This document shows positions 21,335 through 33,780 of a stretch of 64,000 bases of DNA, in pieces. Below the pieces are notes generated by a model, which made no database searches, had not been told where the DNA came from, and saw only the letters and a list, made by a program, of their open reading frames with translations. A program made the translations under genes and the position numbers. The stretch spans positions 6,202,422-6,266,421 of the forward strand of contig NW_004955416.1 in the NCBI RefSeq assembly GCF_000276665.1, given 5' to 3'. The DNA is from Chinchilla lanigera (Eukaryota > Chordata > Mammalia > Rodentia > Chinchillidae). Every line of letters begins with the position of its first letter. The first letter of the stretch is position 1.

Positions 21335-24300
21335 ATCACGGGATGGGTTTTTCATCTGACATTTGCAGCCATGGGAAAGTGTGACATAGGTCCCAAGACA
21401 AGGATACTTTTTACCAAAATCTAAAGTAAACTGAGGAGGAGGGTGATTTATGCCTCTCTTCTAAGTTCTTTCAGGACTAGAACTCACTCTTCAGAAAGAA
21501 TGAGCCTAAATCTGTCTTTAACTCACCAAGTCCTTAAAAATACATATATTTGCTGAGCTCCCTGAAATCACAGGGGGAAAACTGCAGGTTGATTCCTGTT
21601 GCTGATGTAAAGATGACTTTCTTTTTCTCCTCGAAATCAGTATGCTTTCTTATTGTTCTCTTCTAGAACTGCCTAAGTACAGAGCAAGTAATAAATATGT
21701 GATTGTTCTGAAATTTCTGAGATGTTCACACTGAAGTTTTCCACACTGACAAATGAAGCATCACTTAAAATTCCTGACCATGAAGTTACCAGTGTGAGTC
21801 TCCAGAGAGGCCATGAGGCCACTAACTTCCTACTAACCTCCACTTGCTCTTATTTCCCATTATCTTCTCTGCTCTGATGCATTAGAATGTATGACAATGT
21901 AAAACAAAGGCACCATGCAGGAGTCATTCTTCTCAGTGTGGGCCATGACCTTTAGAAGTCAGCACTGTCACAGAATGAGAGTGAATTTCAGAAGAACGAC
22001 ATACCACATGGAGTACTGCTGAATAGACTCTCTAATAGTAATGTTGAGCATGCGAAAGAAAAAGACACACAAGCAGAAAGAACTGAGTGCAGTGAAAATT
22101 CAAAATGCCATGTTCTTTAATCACTGGAAAAATTTGTAACTCTTATCCATTGGATTTCCTTGTAATTCCTATGTTTGTTCATTCATCTGCAGCATACTAG
22201 CACCTAAGACAAGGGTAGATATTCCAACCAAATTATTTAATAAGATATACTCATACACCTCCAAATACTCAGTGGTTAGAGAGTCCCAGCCTTCCTTCCC
22301 ATTGATAACTCATTTCATATAGTCAAAACCTACAAATTTGTATCAAAACATATCTTTTAACAAACATGGTTAATTAATTTTCTTCCAAACCATTGAGCAT
22401 TGATTTAAATGAACTCTAGTGAAAATGGTAATAACTTAAGGAGTTTAAACAAAGTGGGGAGAAAGCATTTTGCTTTAAAACCTTGTAAAGAACAAATATA
22501 CTCTGCTGATGCAGTGTGAATTTTGAAAAATTTGAAAATTTAAAGATCTTAGGAAGTTTTTAACTAAAAATGAAAAGAAATGTTTTAATGGCTTAAATCC
22601 AAAGATGTAAACACAATAGAAAGCAAGCTGTTAGCTTTGTTTGATTTTTATTTGCTTCATGGTTTTTAATCTCCAGTGTGCTCCATTTGGGGCTGATGAG
22701 CAGATGAGTGGACCTGTAGGTCTGGTTGTTACATGATCATACATAAAATGTAGATGGCAAATGCAACCATTCCTGTGTTCTCTGCACAAAAGAATCATCT
22801 CATCCAACTCTATGGTCAGTGGTAATACTATTTGTTGAACTGTTCCAAAGCACACAGCATGGCTTACTGATGAATTGACAACCCAAAGAATCAAACAAAA
22901 GGTTTTGTGTTTTCTTCACAGAGGAAAAAAATAAAGTTTGAATTTAGGTGGCCCTATTATGCAAACTGCAGTCAAGGTGGTAATAGAAATGATAGAATTT
23001 TGGATAAAAGGAAATGGGATTTAGACCCAACTACATAGCCAGAAGTGAACTTATTACAACTGATTTATGTGAGGCCAGAGTCTTGCCCTGGTAGTTAAGT
23101 AGAAACATAATCTTGGCTATATGTCCCTTTCTTGGAAATCACTCTAGTTTTGCAGCATGGTTGTCTAATACTAAGTCTTCTTCTAGAAAATAAAGCAGGA
23201 AAGTATCACTGTATTGGCTTCAAATTAAACACTAAATATACAACCAGAACTAAACATGGAGGCCTCTACCATTTAAGGCTATGAAAAACTAATCACTGAA
23301 GTCATTTGACATGCTTTGTCAAGGTGTTGATCTTTGGAAGGTCTGGGGAATGCTATTATGAGAATCAAAGTGAGAAGCTTGTATACCATCTATCCTTTTT
23401 ACCCGACTTGGAAGCCCCTTCCAGAATCTTTAAGAGCAAATATGTAATGAAGATATGACAGTGGAAGGCCAAAGAAAGTGCTTCTATTCTGTCAGAGGTT
23501 TGAAGGTCTATCATGAGGGAAGAAATTCATATATATGATCAAGATACAGGGTTTTTTTCTGCCTTATCACACTCAGTTGCTTTTCTAAGTCTTACATTTT
23601 GAGTATAAGCGTCAATTATGGCCTCTATGAAATGTTACTGCTAAGAGCACCCCATGCCTTTGTCCAAGACATCTAAAGATCACAGGCTTGCTGCAAGTCT
23701 CTCTATCATCCTGACCACTAACATCGTAGCAGCTCCAAAGTCTAGGCCACTTGTGCATCACAGCATTCCTCATACTCTATCTCATCAGAGAGTCCTTTCT
23801 GACCCTTCCTTCATTGCACCAAGACATATAGAATTCCAGACAACTACTGTATTCCTTTGGTAGGAAGTATCTGGAAAATTCAGGGAAAAATAAATACAAG
23901 TGATATAAAATTAGAGAGAATCCATAGAAATAGGTGAAGGGCATGAAATATTTCACTACCAGGGATTTAAACCTTTCCAGAAATCAATGACTCCCCAAAT
24001 AAAATCTAAACCCAAAGCTACTTGGTAATTCCATTTTTAAAATGTGATGATAGTTTACATCTTTGTTCACACAGAACATATGCCTTTCAGCTTGGAGAAC
24101 TTTCTGGACGAGAACAGTGACACAAAATGCAACATGGATAAGGAAAGAAAATTGCTTTAGACACTGCTCTTTGAACACTCAAACCTAGCTAGTGCCAGGG
24201 TCTGGCACTCCATATTTCTGTCTTTGATCTAACTCTTCTAAACATGATCCATGTACTGGCATATTTCCCTGGTGTCCCTGGTAGGTTTCAATGCAAACCA

Positions 24301-27289
24301 CTGGTTGGCCTTAGTATTTCTCCATTGGCTGTCTCCCTTGTTTTTGTGCTTTTAAAAAAATAAAGAAAGAAAACAGTGGGCATTTTGCATGTGTTTTCCA
24401 CCTTGTCCTTTAATCATTCAATTTGAAAGTAAATTGAAGGGGAACAAGGAGTTAAAGCTCTTAGGGTTGGGGTGAGAACTTAAGATTTCTATAATCCAAC
24501 ATTGATGTGTACGACATTTAACCCAGTTCTGGAACATCTGCAGGGCAGCTGTCTTACACACCCAAGTTCACAGTAACTTTTCATTACATGTCACCACAGA
24601 ATGAGAAGCAGATATGTGTGTATGAATGCTGTATGTGTATCTGCATGTATGTGCAATTTGTAGGAAATCTAATCAATGAAGCTCAAGTGGAAAACAATGA
24701 TAAATAATTTGAACCTATTTAAAACACCATGATTATGAATATTCACCGGGATACGTTGAATTATTACTGTGTTAATGAGTCCAGAAGTTGTTTTTTCTCC
24801 ATATATTTTGGAAAATAGAATCCTAGTCATCTATCTTCAAAGCAGGACAAAACAACCACATGATTCAAACATGCAACTAACTCAAAAGAACCTGACTTCA
24901 CTGTAGAAATGTCTTTGCATGTCTGCTAAGATCATGTGGGACATATCTCTTTTCCTCTCCCTTAGTCTTCTCTCTCTGTAGCAGAGGCTCACCCTTCAAG
25001 GACACATTTATGCTTTCACCCCTGGATTCCCAATACATTTCTTAACTTGCCCACCCTCTGTTTGTAGAAGTCAGAATCTTACTTTAGTGTGTTTGGTGGA
25101 TGGTTTCTATGAGATGTTAAGTCATATTCTATGAAAAGAGAACCTCGTGGTCTAACAAATGTGGGAAATGCCAAATTAAACAGAGTTCCTTTATATAGGA
25201 CTTCTCAGAATCTTTCATTTACTAATGTAAATTATGCAATTAGTGATGGTAAAGCATGCTTGGTCTGGCTGGGTCTTCCATAGAGCTCGGACCACATTTT
25301 TTAAACTCATAAAATAGAGTTGCCTTGTATTTAGTTTACTTCCTACCATTCAAAATATTTGAAAGCTTTGAGTCGACTAACTATAGAAATAGGGCAACAT
25401 GTTTCCATCACTTCTACAAAGCATCTTTCCTCTTCTACCTGCAGGATACTATGGAAAAATGAAAAGAAAACATCATTCACTTTTGATGAATCTGATACAT
25501 TAACATTTAAATTATTTCTGCCAACTTGCATCTCATGGCTGGTCATTTGTGCCAATTCTTTTTTTAGAATTATTATTTTTATTTCATTTTTTATTGAACT
25601 GCCATCACTTGCTGTTGTTAAAGAATAAGAAAAAGTATTTCAAAGGCTGCCTATTGTCAACTATGACAAGAATGCCAGAATACTTCTAAGCAATGTCACC
25701 AAAATGAAAAGGAAAGATACAAATCTCCCACTAAATACCTAGACTGTGAGTCAATCAGGAATTGTGCACTTTGAGTCTTACCAGGCAGAGGTGAAAATGA
25801 CTAAAATAATGAATAGCCAAACTACTGATAGTAAATTACATCTGGAAATGAAATCAAGCTGTTAAATTTAAGATTTTTTAAAAGTTATTTTGGTTTTGTT
25901 GGTGGGGAAATCTGTGCATGTGGGAAGGATGGTGGATTTGTTCTTGTGTAAAGGGCATAGATTTGGAGCTAGGGTTTTCAATGAGTAAAGAGACAAGCTG
26001 GAAAAAAAGGTAGTAAAACAAATGGAAAGTGGAGACTAATATTCAGACGGAAAATAAAAAATTTAAAAGAATCCAAAGGCTAATACCAGGGATATTCTAT
26101 GACCGGAGAACGTGTCTAAGACACACATAACTGCATCACTATGCAGATTGTTGTACAATATTTCTTATGCATCCTAACAAATGTGCCCAAAGATAGTATT
26201 TTAAACTAGGCAGAAAATACAAAGCCCAGACATAGTTTGGTGCCAGTCCTGGGCAGGTTGGCCTTAGGGCAAGATATCCTGGAACACCTGGTTGGCTGGT
26301 AGACTTTCCTTGATGGCAGCATTTTGGGACTAGACCAGCACTAATTTCAGCCTCTCTGATACTTTCATATAATAAAGAAGCAATCAAAGAACTGGGTTTA
26401 TTTTCTGAAGCACTGGTTTTGATCCATTTAAGAGGAAATGTTGGAGGGAGGATCATAGCAGGAAAGAAAGGACATAATGTGTTTCACAGCTTCAAATCAA
26501 ACACTGTTGAAAAAAATGTCCAGAAAGTAATTCAGAGTGAAAATATTTGCTTTCTGGCTAAATAACCAGTACCTTTTTATGGCAAAATGGAAATAAACAG
26601 TGCTGTTCATTTATACCAAAAAAGGACAATCTACAAATAACCCAAATCCCAAAATAAAGGTATTGCCCAATAAAGTAGGGCATGATTCACAAAGGTCCTG
26701 ACTTCAGAGTTCCACGGATGATCACAGCACACAGATTAGAGTGGGCTGGGGTTGTGAATAAGTAAAAGCAAGTGCTTCTGAGTCAACACCCAAAAGGGAG
26801 ACAGGCCAAGGCCAGTGTGATCTTTACCGCTCGCAGACGTCCTTTTCCCTCACAGGGAGTGGAATGATGAAAAGCTATGTCCACACTTACTGTGGTGACA
26901 AAAGCCACAGAGAAAAAAGTAACACTGAAATTAACTTAAGTAAAAGGTATTTCTATGAAATTGTTCTTCTTGAGGTTCAATAGTTTACCAGAGAGAGAGA
27001 GTGGAAAAGAAATGCAAAAGAGATTGAAATGATGTTATAAGGAGAAGCTCCAAGTTGGTTAAAAGAAAAGTGGGAATAATAACAATATCCAGCCTTTCAG
27101 CGGATAGTGTATTGGATAACTACTGATCTGGGTGCTTTAGATACAGAAGGAAACAAAAGTAATCACAGAGAGAGGAATCAACAGATACCTCACTCCAGAT
27201 GGCTCGTGTGTAAAATGTTCTGTGTTGCATCCAAATAGCACTTAAAAGGATCCAGGGGAGCCCAAAGTATAAATAAAGAGCAAAATAAA
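21335..27289. other. Long unassigned region
   Basis: About 6 kb with no defensible gene. A weak L2-like fragment may lie at 23760-23870 (gagtcctttctgacccttcc) and simple TG-rich sequence at 24612-24655. Open frames (22631-22894 -, 25359-25628 +, 26139-26456 -, 27120-27428 -) show no domain. Low repeat content could reflect selective constraint, but this cannot be judged from one sequence. Confidence 0.45.
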
Positions 27290-27475
27290 AGGTACATAAC
27301 AAGAAGTAGGGAGATAGATCTTTCTCAAAGGGGAAGGGGATCAAGAGAAGGAGGGAGGGAAATAAGAGGGAAGAGGTAAGGGATGAAAAAAGGAAATAAG
27401 ACGTGTTACGTACATGTCCCTTCTGCACACTAGGGAGTAATTGTTATGCACTACAAACACATACTAATATAAATA
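27290..27475 (+). mobile_element. L1 3' UTR-like fragment
   Basis: A purine-rich run (gaaggagggagggaaataag) is followed by a tail ending 'acacatactaatataaataa', similar in order to the L1 3' ends at 8.1 and 10.8 kb. Diverged. Confidence 0.45.
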
Positions 27476-27491
27476 AGAAAATCAGCCAGAG

Positions 27492-27600
27492 GCCCTTCAA
27501 TCACATTATCCAGTTTAATCCTAACCCACTCAGACATCCACGGGACAGGCAATATGTGAGGAAACAAAGTCAAAAGTTTGACTTTTTGTAAATCATTTGT
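27492..27600 (-). mobile_element. MIR fragment
   Basis: Reverse-strand MIR 3' half: 'cattatccagtttaatccta', then 'caatatgtgaggaaacaaag'. Confidence 0.5.
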
Positions 27601-27944
27601 TGAAAAGCTGAGAATAATTAAGGTCGACCTCTATCCTTTTGTGCCACTTCTATATATATGATAAACGAAAAAAGAAATAAATAAGAATTATTCCCATGTT
27701 TAATTGTCTTCCAAAGAGCTGTCTTACCAGATCCCATACTCTACAGGTTCTCTCTTGCCCTTAAAGCTAAGCCAAAATGAATAGAATAAGCCCATACAAC
27801 CCTAAATACAAATGAGAAAAAAGATTTCCCCAGAGCAGACAGCAACATGTGAAATTAGTTGCAACGCTTAGTAACAACAATCCCATAAAGAATGTATAAA
27901 TTCAAATCATGAACGTTTCCCATTCACCCACCCACTAAGGTCTT

Positions 27945-28250
27945 GTGTAGTAAGAATCTACTGTGCTCCAGGTGCTCTTCAGGCACAAGTGCTCCACGTG
28001 TGATGAAGACAGTCCAGCTCTCCTTACTACAAAGAGGATACAGTGATCAAGAGAACATTGAGCAAGATAATTGCAGTTGTAATAAAAAGATACAATGAGA
28101 TGTTACAATGAAAGGGGAAGTGAGGCCTTGGGTCGGTGGTCAAAGCAAGGCCTCTTTCATGTGCAGGTCTGGGGCAGAGAATATGAACCAACAAGAGCCC
28201 ACAGAGGCCAGGATTGGAATGGGCTGAAAGGACATCTAGAGCTTGGTGAG
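27945..28250 (-). mobile_element. L2 LINE 3' region
   Basis: Reverse complement of the L2 3' end: 'ctactgtgctccaggtgctc', a decayed middle (gaggatacagtgatcaagag) and 'gcaaggcctctttcatg', corresponding in order to the usual L2 phrases. Confidence 0.55.
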
Positions 28251-29099
28251 AAAGGGGGACCCCTGGCCAGAGGAGATGAGAAGCTAGCTGTGCCACCAAG
28301 ACAGGACCTTTGTACTGCCATGGGATCCACCAGAGGATTTTAATTAAGGGAGTAAAGTTATCTCATTTCAGCATAAATCAAGAAAGAGATCCCAGAATTC
28401 CCAAATACAGGAAAATACCTTCTTTAGGAAGCAGCTGGCTTATCTCCCTGATGAATAGGGACATTGCTGTGTCTAAATAACATAAAAAGCAGATCGGGAC
28501 ATTTTCAGATGCCCTCTGAGTGGAGAGGCTTGCTATTTACTCATGCATCCTGGGGGTTTCCAGTGCATTGCTGGTACAAAAGATTCCAAGCAACTATGAA
28601 GAGAGAGTTGACACATAGAAAGCCGTAGGCTCGCCCAGCCTGGTGTTTATCACAGCCACAGTTGCAAAGGCAAGTTTGTGAAGCTGGCTTAAGGCACAGC
28701 AGGCGCATCTGAGCATTGTTGCTGGTATTGCTTCTTCCATGTCTCCTGGGAAACAGACTCCACAATCCAATCTTTTTCTCCATTTCTAATTTCCGCCTTC
28801 AATGGCCAGTGATTATCTAAATGGAATTGCTCAAGTATGTCTTCAGTGTATTGAGGATGAAATAGCAGGCATAAAGCATTTTTTAAGCATGAACTACCTT
28901 CTGTATAATAATCAACTATCTCATTTATTCAGGCTGACATCTGTTACCCTTAAATAGTTCCATATGCATCAGTTTGTATTTGAAATACAAGTGTTCAGTT
29001 GTAGTTCCCATTGGATAAGAGCAAGCACATGTTTAAAACATGCTAAATGTTATTGCCCTATAATGTCTTGCCACAGAGAATTCCTTCCTAAGAATACAA
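28251..29099. other. Unassigned
   Basis: No gene or repeat recognised. Confidence 0.4.
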
Positions 29100-29250
29100 T
29101 GCTCTTTGTGAATCCCACCTCATTAATCCTGGGAGAGGCAGTGACAATCACTCTCCACATTTTACCCAGAAGAAAGCAGAGCCACTGAGACATTCAGTGA
29201 GCCACAGGGATGGCAGAATCATGAATGGTTCCACTTGAACTGAGGACTGT
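29100..29250 (-). mobile_element. MIR fragment, probably split by a DNA transposon
   Basis: Reverse MIR phrases: 'acctcattaatcctggga', 'ctccacattttacccagaag', 'agagccactgagacattcag', 'gaactgaggactgt'. It stops exactly where the inverted-repeat element at 29253 begins. Sequence after 29446 (cgtcctgcccagacaccctg) may be the rest of the MIR. Confidence 0.6.
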
Positions 29251-29252
29251 TA

Positions 29253-29444
29253 AGTGACCCCTCGGTTCATGAACCAGAATCATCTTTCCATGATTCTGGT
29301 TGCAAATCGAATTGAATGAGAACTAAATCAAACTTCTGCATAAGGCCGATACGATGAACCATTGAATTTGACTTGGCTCTCATCCAATTCGATTTGTGAC
29401 CGGACTCATGGAAAGAATTAAGTTCATGAACTGAAGTACTACTG
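29253..29444. mobile_element. 192-bp inverted-repeat MITE with TA target (Tc1/mariner/Tigger-like)
   Basis: TA dinucleotides flank it at 29251-29252 and 29445-29446. The right end read in reverse begins CAGTAGTACTTCAGTTCATG. The left end begins AGTGACCCCTCGGTTCATGA, lacking only the first C. The two arms stay complementary for about 60-70 bp each (for example 'caaatcgaattgaatgagaa' against 'gctctcatccaattcgattt'), leaving a short centre. This is a fold-back, nonautonomous DNA transposon. TA targets point to the Tc1/mariner superfamily; the family name is not secure. Confidence 0.75.
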
Positions 29445-29446
29445 TA

Positions 29447-30479
29447 CGTCCTGCCCAGACACCCTGGACCAATACATCAGTCACTGCAAATAAGCTACCC
29501 AGTATCCATCCTTGTAGAGTATCTTGTACCCTAGAGCTTTCTCAGTTCTGCAGAACCCCCTTGGGTCATTGCCATTCAAGAAGGGACTTGTGGTTTTTTA
29601 TCAGGCAAGTTTTGTTTCCTTGAGACTTGAGCTTGCAACCACATTCACAAATAGGAGATGAGTCACAGAGGCCCTAAATTCAACATTATGGGCCCCTTTC
29701 AGCATTCTTGTGGTTGTCTTGGACCTTCACAGGGCTCTGAATGGACCGGGAAATGGACCGGGCACTTTAATTCAGCCTAAGTCTCTACATTCAAATTATT
29801 CAGACCAGCCATTTCAACTTAGAAATGACTTATGATTCAGGTTGCTTTAATTAACTGTGGGCTTTTAATAAATTCTGTGTGTTAGCATTTTGCATTTCTA
29901 GAATTCCACCCATTACCTTATGTCTCAAAAGGCAAGTTAAATTTTTAAGAGGTTCTTTTCCATCTTGAATATCCTAAAAGTTATTCTTGATGTCAGTGAT
30001 GCCAGATTTTTAGTGACTTATTTTCAGATTCTGATGAAGTTCATGATGCCAACTGTCTTTTGTGACTTTTAGGAAAGCAAAAGAAGTACAGAAAAAAGAC
30101 ATCTGATCTGAAATTACTTGGTGGGTAACTGTGAACTTGATATGTGTGGGAAAGCAAGCTGTGTTTGTACATGTTCCAATGACTTGCAGGTTGCTTCCCC
30201 CAACAATTTTCACCAGCATGAGTCTAACATTTTTGTAAATTTTTGTTCAGTGAAAAAATAAATAATTAGAGATTTCTGCATTGGAGAACAATTTCTCAGT
30301 CAAGTTAATCACCACCTTGTTCTCTTACCTTCAAGGAATTAACATCTATGGCATTTCTCAGCACACCTAACCATATGGACCCATGACCAGACAAAATGTT
30401 CACTACTTTCTCAAGAGAGAAACCCTATCAACATTGCTCCAAATCTATAGGCACTTTTATCCTTTAAAATATTTAGTTA
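29447..30479. other. Unassigned
   Basis: No gene recognised. A short tandem of 'aatggaccggg' occurs twice near 29741-29762. Confidence 0.4.
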
Positions 30480-31480
30480 TTTATTCATTTAATGGAAAAT
30501 TAAAATTGTACATAGATATCTTGAACTTCTCCTCCCAACAAAGTTGTAGAGGTACAACCCCACAACAATGATGCTACTCTTTGCTTCTTGTGAGTTCAAC
30601 TTTTTTTAGATTCCACATGTGACTGAGGCCATGTGGTACTTGTCTTTCTGTACCTGGCTTATTTCACTTAACCTAATGTCCTCCAGATTTATTCATCTCA
30701 CAGATGACAAGGTTTCCTTCATTTTTATAAGCATTGTGTGTGTGTAAGTGTGTGTGTGTGTGACATTTTCTTTATCCATTACTATATTGGTGGACACTTA
30801 GGCTGATGCCATATCTTGGCTCTTGTGAGTAGCGATTCAATGAATTCAGTGAACATGGGAATCCAGATGTCTCTTCAACACACTGACTTCATTTCTTTGG
30901 GGATATATACTGCATAGTTCTATTTTTAATTTTTGGAAGCACTTCCACACTGTTTTCCACAATGAATGTACCAATTTACATTCTCATCAAAAATGCACAC
31001 AGGTTCCTTCTCCACATCCTCATCAGTATTTTAGATCTTTTATGTTTTTGATAACAGCCGTCATAATAGATGTGAGGCAATATCTCAATGTGGTTTTAAT
31101 TTGCATTTCCATGATGATTAGTGATATTGGGAATTTCTTCATATACCCACTGGCTGTGTGTTTGTCTCTTTTGAGAAATGTAGACTCAGATCTGTTGCTA
31201 ATTTTCAAGTGAGTTTTTTTCTTGTTATTGAGTTGAACTTCCTATATAGTTGGATATTAACCCCTTGTCAGATATATGGTTTGCACATGTTTTATCCCAT
31301 GCTGCAGCTTGTTTCTTTATTTTCCTTACTATTTCCTTGGCTGTGCAGATATATTTTAGGTTGTTATAATTCTGTTTGTTTGTTTTCACTTTTGTTGCCT
31401 ATGTGTGAAAATTATATGTAAAAACAAATCATTGTCTGGAACAATGTCATAAAGCACTCTTTCTATAATTGTTTCCTAGT
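30480..31480 (-). mobile_element. Older L1 (L1MA-like): 3' UTR and ORF2 C-terminal end
   Basis: On the + strand the L1 3' UTR is antisense (ctctttgcttcttgtgagtt, agattccacatgtgactgag, acctggcttatttcacttaa). It is followed by antisense ORF2 to about 31440. The minus translation at 31208-31023 includes MEMQIKTTLRYCLTS, typical of the ORF2 C-terminal region, but it is broken. A GT-rich microsatellite lies at 30738-30762. It abuts a second, younger L1 on the right. Confidence 0.85.
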
Positions 31481-32343
31481 TTTTTCTCTCTATGTTTCTT
31501 TGTTTTTGTTTTTATTTTTCATTGTTTTGTTAAGTTTATTAGTATAATTTAGATATATATAGTGATCACATTCATCATAAGGAATATGTACCGTATATGA
31601 CATATCTTTATTCCTCCTTTCTTCCCAATCCCCTCCCCTCCCTTCAACCCCTCTTCCTTTCCTTATTTGCAAAGCTTTGTTTCCATTTTATCCTTCCTTT
31701 ATCTTTTTTTCTTTTTCTCTTCCTTCCTTTCCCTCTTCTCCCTCCCTAGTTCCTTTTGAATAATTTCTTCTTATTTCATAATATGTATTATACATTTTGG
31801 TTCTTGTTTACTCTTTCAGTTTTACAAACCAGGGAGACAATGTGATATTTATACATGTGTGTCCAATTTATTTCACTTAAGAGTATGGTCTCAAGGTGCA
31901 TCCATTTAGAAATGTCTCAAGTTTATCCTTATCTATGACTGAGTTGTACTCCACTGCATAAAAAAAAAAAAATTTCATATTTTTTATCCATTTCTTGGTT
32001 GGTGGGAATTTGGATTGTTTCCAAGATTTAGCTATTACAAACTGTGCTGCTATAAACATGGGTGTGCATATATTGCTTTAGTATGATTTTTTTAATTCTT
32101 CCAGGTAGATATCCCTTAGAAGGGGAATAGCTGGGTGGAACAGGACCTCTAGTCCTAGTTTTTTGAGGAATATCCACACTGATTTCCACAGTGGTTGCAC
32201 CAGTCTACACTCACACCAACAGTGGAGAAGTGTACCTTTTTCTCCACAGCTCCTCCAACATTTGCTACTGGTTGATTTCTTGATTATAGCCATTCTTTAT
32301 GGAGTGAGATAGATTCTCAGTGCTATTTTAATTTGCATCTCTC

Positions 32344-32436
32344 TCTATTTTTTTTTGGTTGGGGGGACCAGGAATTGAACTCAGGACCTTGCACTTGCCA
32401 GACAGGTGCTTATGCCGCTGAGCTATCTCCCCGGCC
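32344..32436 (-). mobile_element. ID SINE inserted in L1, exact 14-bp target duplication
   Basis: The minus strand begins ggccggggagatagctcagc and ends in an A-run (the T-run at about 32347-32356). The flanks are identical: aatttgcatctctc at 32330-32343 and 32437-32450. It is the best-preserved ID copy, so a younger insertion than the L1 it interrupts. Confidence 0.95.
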
Positions 32437-32869
32437 AATTTGCATCTCTCGAATGACAAATGATGCTAACATTTTTTCATATATTTATTTGCCATTCATA
32501 TTTCTTCATCTGAGAAGTATGTATTCATCTCAGATGGCCATGTTTTAATTGGGTCTTTAAATTTGAAGAGTCTGATTTCTTTCAATTCTTTATATGTTCT
32601 AGGTATATTTTCTAGTTGTTCAGGTCTGCTGTCTTGTGAGTTAATTCTATCATGTGATATGAGATAAGAAAATAAGGATCTAATTTCATTTTCTTTTATG
32701 TAGTATCAAATTTCCCAAATGCCATTTATTAAGGAGTCTGTCTTTTCCCCATTGTGTGTTCTTGGCATCTTTGTTAAACAAAACTTAATTCATCATAAAT
32801 GTGTGTATCTATTTCTGAGCTCTTTACTCTCTTCCTTTAGTCTGTGTGCCTGTTTCTATTGTAGTAACT

Positions 32870-33122
32870 TGCTAGGGTGCTGTGTTGTATTGTGTTGTGT
32901 TGTATTGTCTTGCCTTGTTTTGCCCTGTCCTGTTTTGTTTGCAGCACTGGGAACTGAACACAAGGCCTCCATCATGAGCTACATCCTCAACCTTTTTTTT
33001 TTTTTTCTCTAATTTTGAGTCAGAGCCTCACTAAGTTGCCCAGGCTGGCCTCAGCTTTAATAGTCTTCCTGTCCTAGTCTCCAACAGGGCTGGGAATAGG
33101 TGAGCATCCCATCACACCCAGC
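32870..33122 (-). mobile_element. B1+ID dimeric SINE with expanded pentameric tail
   Basis: Right to left on the minus strand: B1 (33122-33015; antisense 'gttgcccaggctggcctcag'), A-run (33012-32993), then the ID unit (antisense 'gcagcactgggaactgaaca'). Beyond it, 32870-32940 is a TTGTG-type imperfect pentamer, probably the degenerate 3' tail. Inserted in the minus-strand L1. Confidence 0.78.
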
Positions 33123-33706
33123 TTTTTGCTGTTTTAATTACTAGAACTCTGTAATACATTTTGACATGAGGTAATATATCTTTATCTTTTCTCAAGATTT
33201 CTTTAACTAATGGGGATCTTTTCATAGTTTCACATAATTTTAAGATTATTTTTTATATTTCTATGAAGAATGTCATTGGAATTTTGATAGGGATCACATT
33301 GAATATGTACATAGCTTTGGGTAATATGGACCTCTTTCCCTTTATCTTTCCCTTTATTTATGTTTTCTTCAATTTCTTTTGTAAGTATTTATAATTTTGG
33401 ATATACAAGTCTTTCATCTCTTTGGCTAAATTTATTTCTAAATAGTTCTTTTGTATGTGTTATAAATGGGATCCTTTTCCACATTTATCTTTTATCAGAC
33501 TGATCATTATTAGTGGACAACACTAAGGACTTTCTTTAGTTTACTTTGTATCTTGCAACTTTATTAAATTCATTCACTAGTTCAACAATTTCTTTGGTGT
33601 AGCCTCTAAGGTTTTCTATACATAAGGTCATATCACTGCCAGACAAAAACAGTTAACTTCTCCCCTTTCTATGTGGATTTGTGTCTATGGATCTGTTTAT
33701 GTGTGC

Positions 33707-33780
33707 GGTGTTGAGAACCAAACCCTTGGTCTCACACATGGCAGGCAAGTACTCTACCACTGAGTCACATCCCCAGGCCC
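33707..33780 (-). mobile_element. ID-type SINE
   Basis: The minus strand reads ggcctggggatgtgactcag, then gtggtagagtacttgcctgc, and ends at 'aaccaagggtttggttctc', with a little tail. Diverged; no convincing target duplication. Confidence 0.75.
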
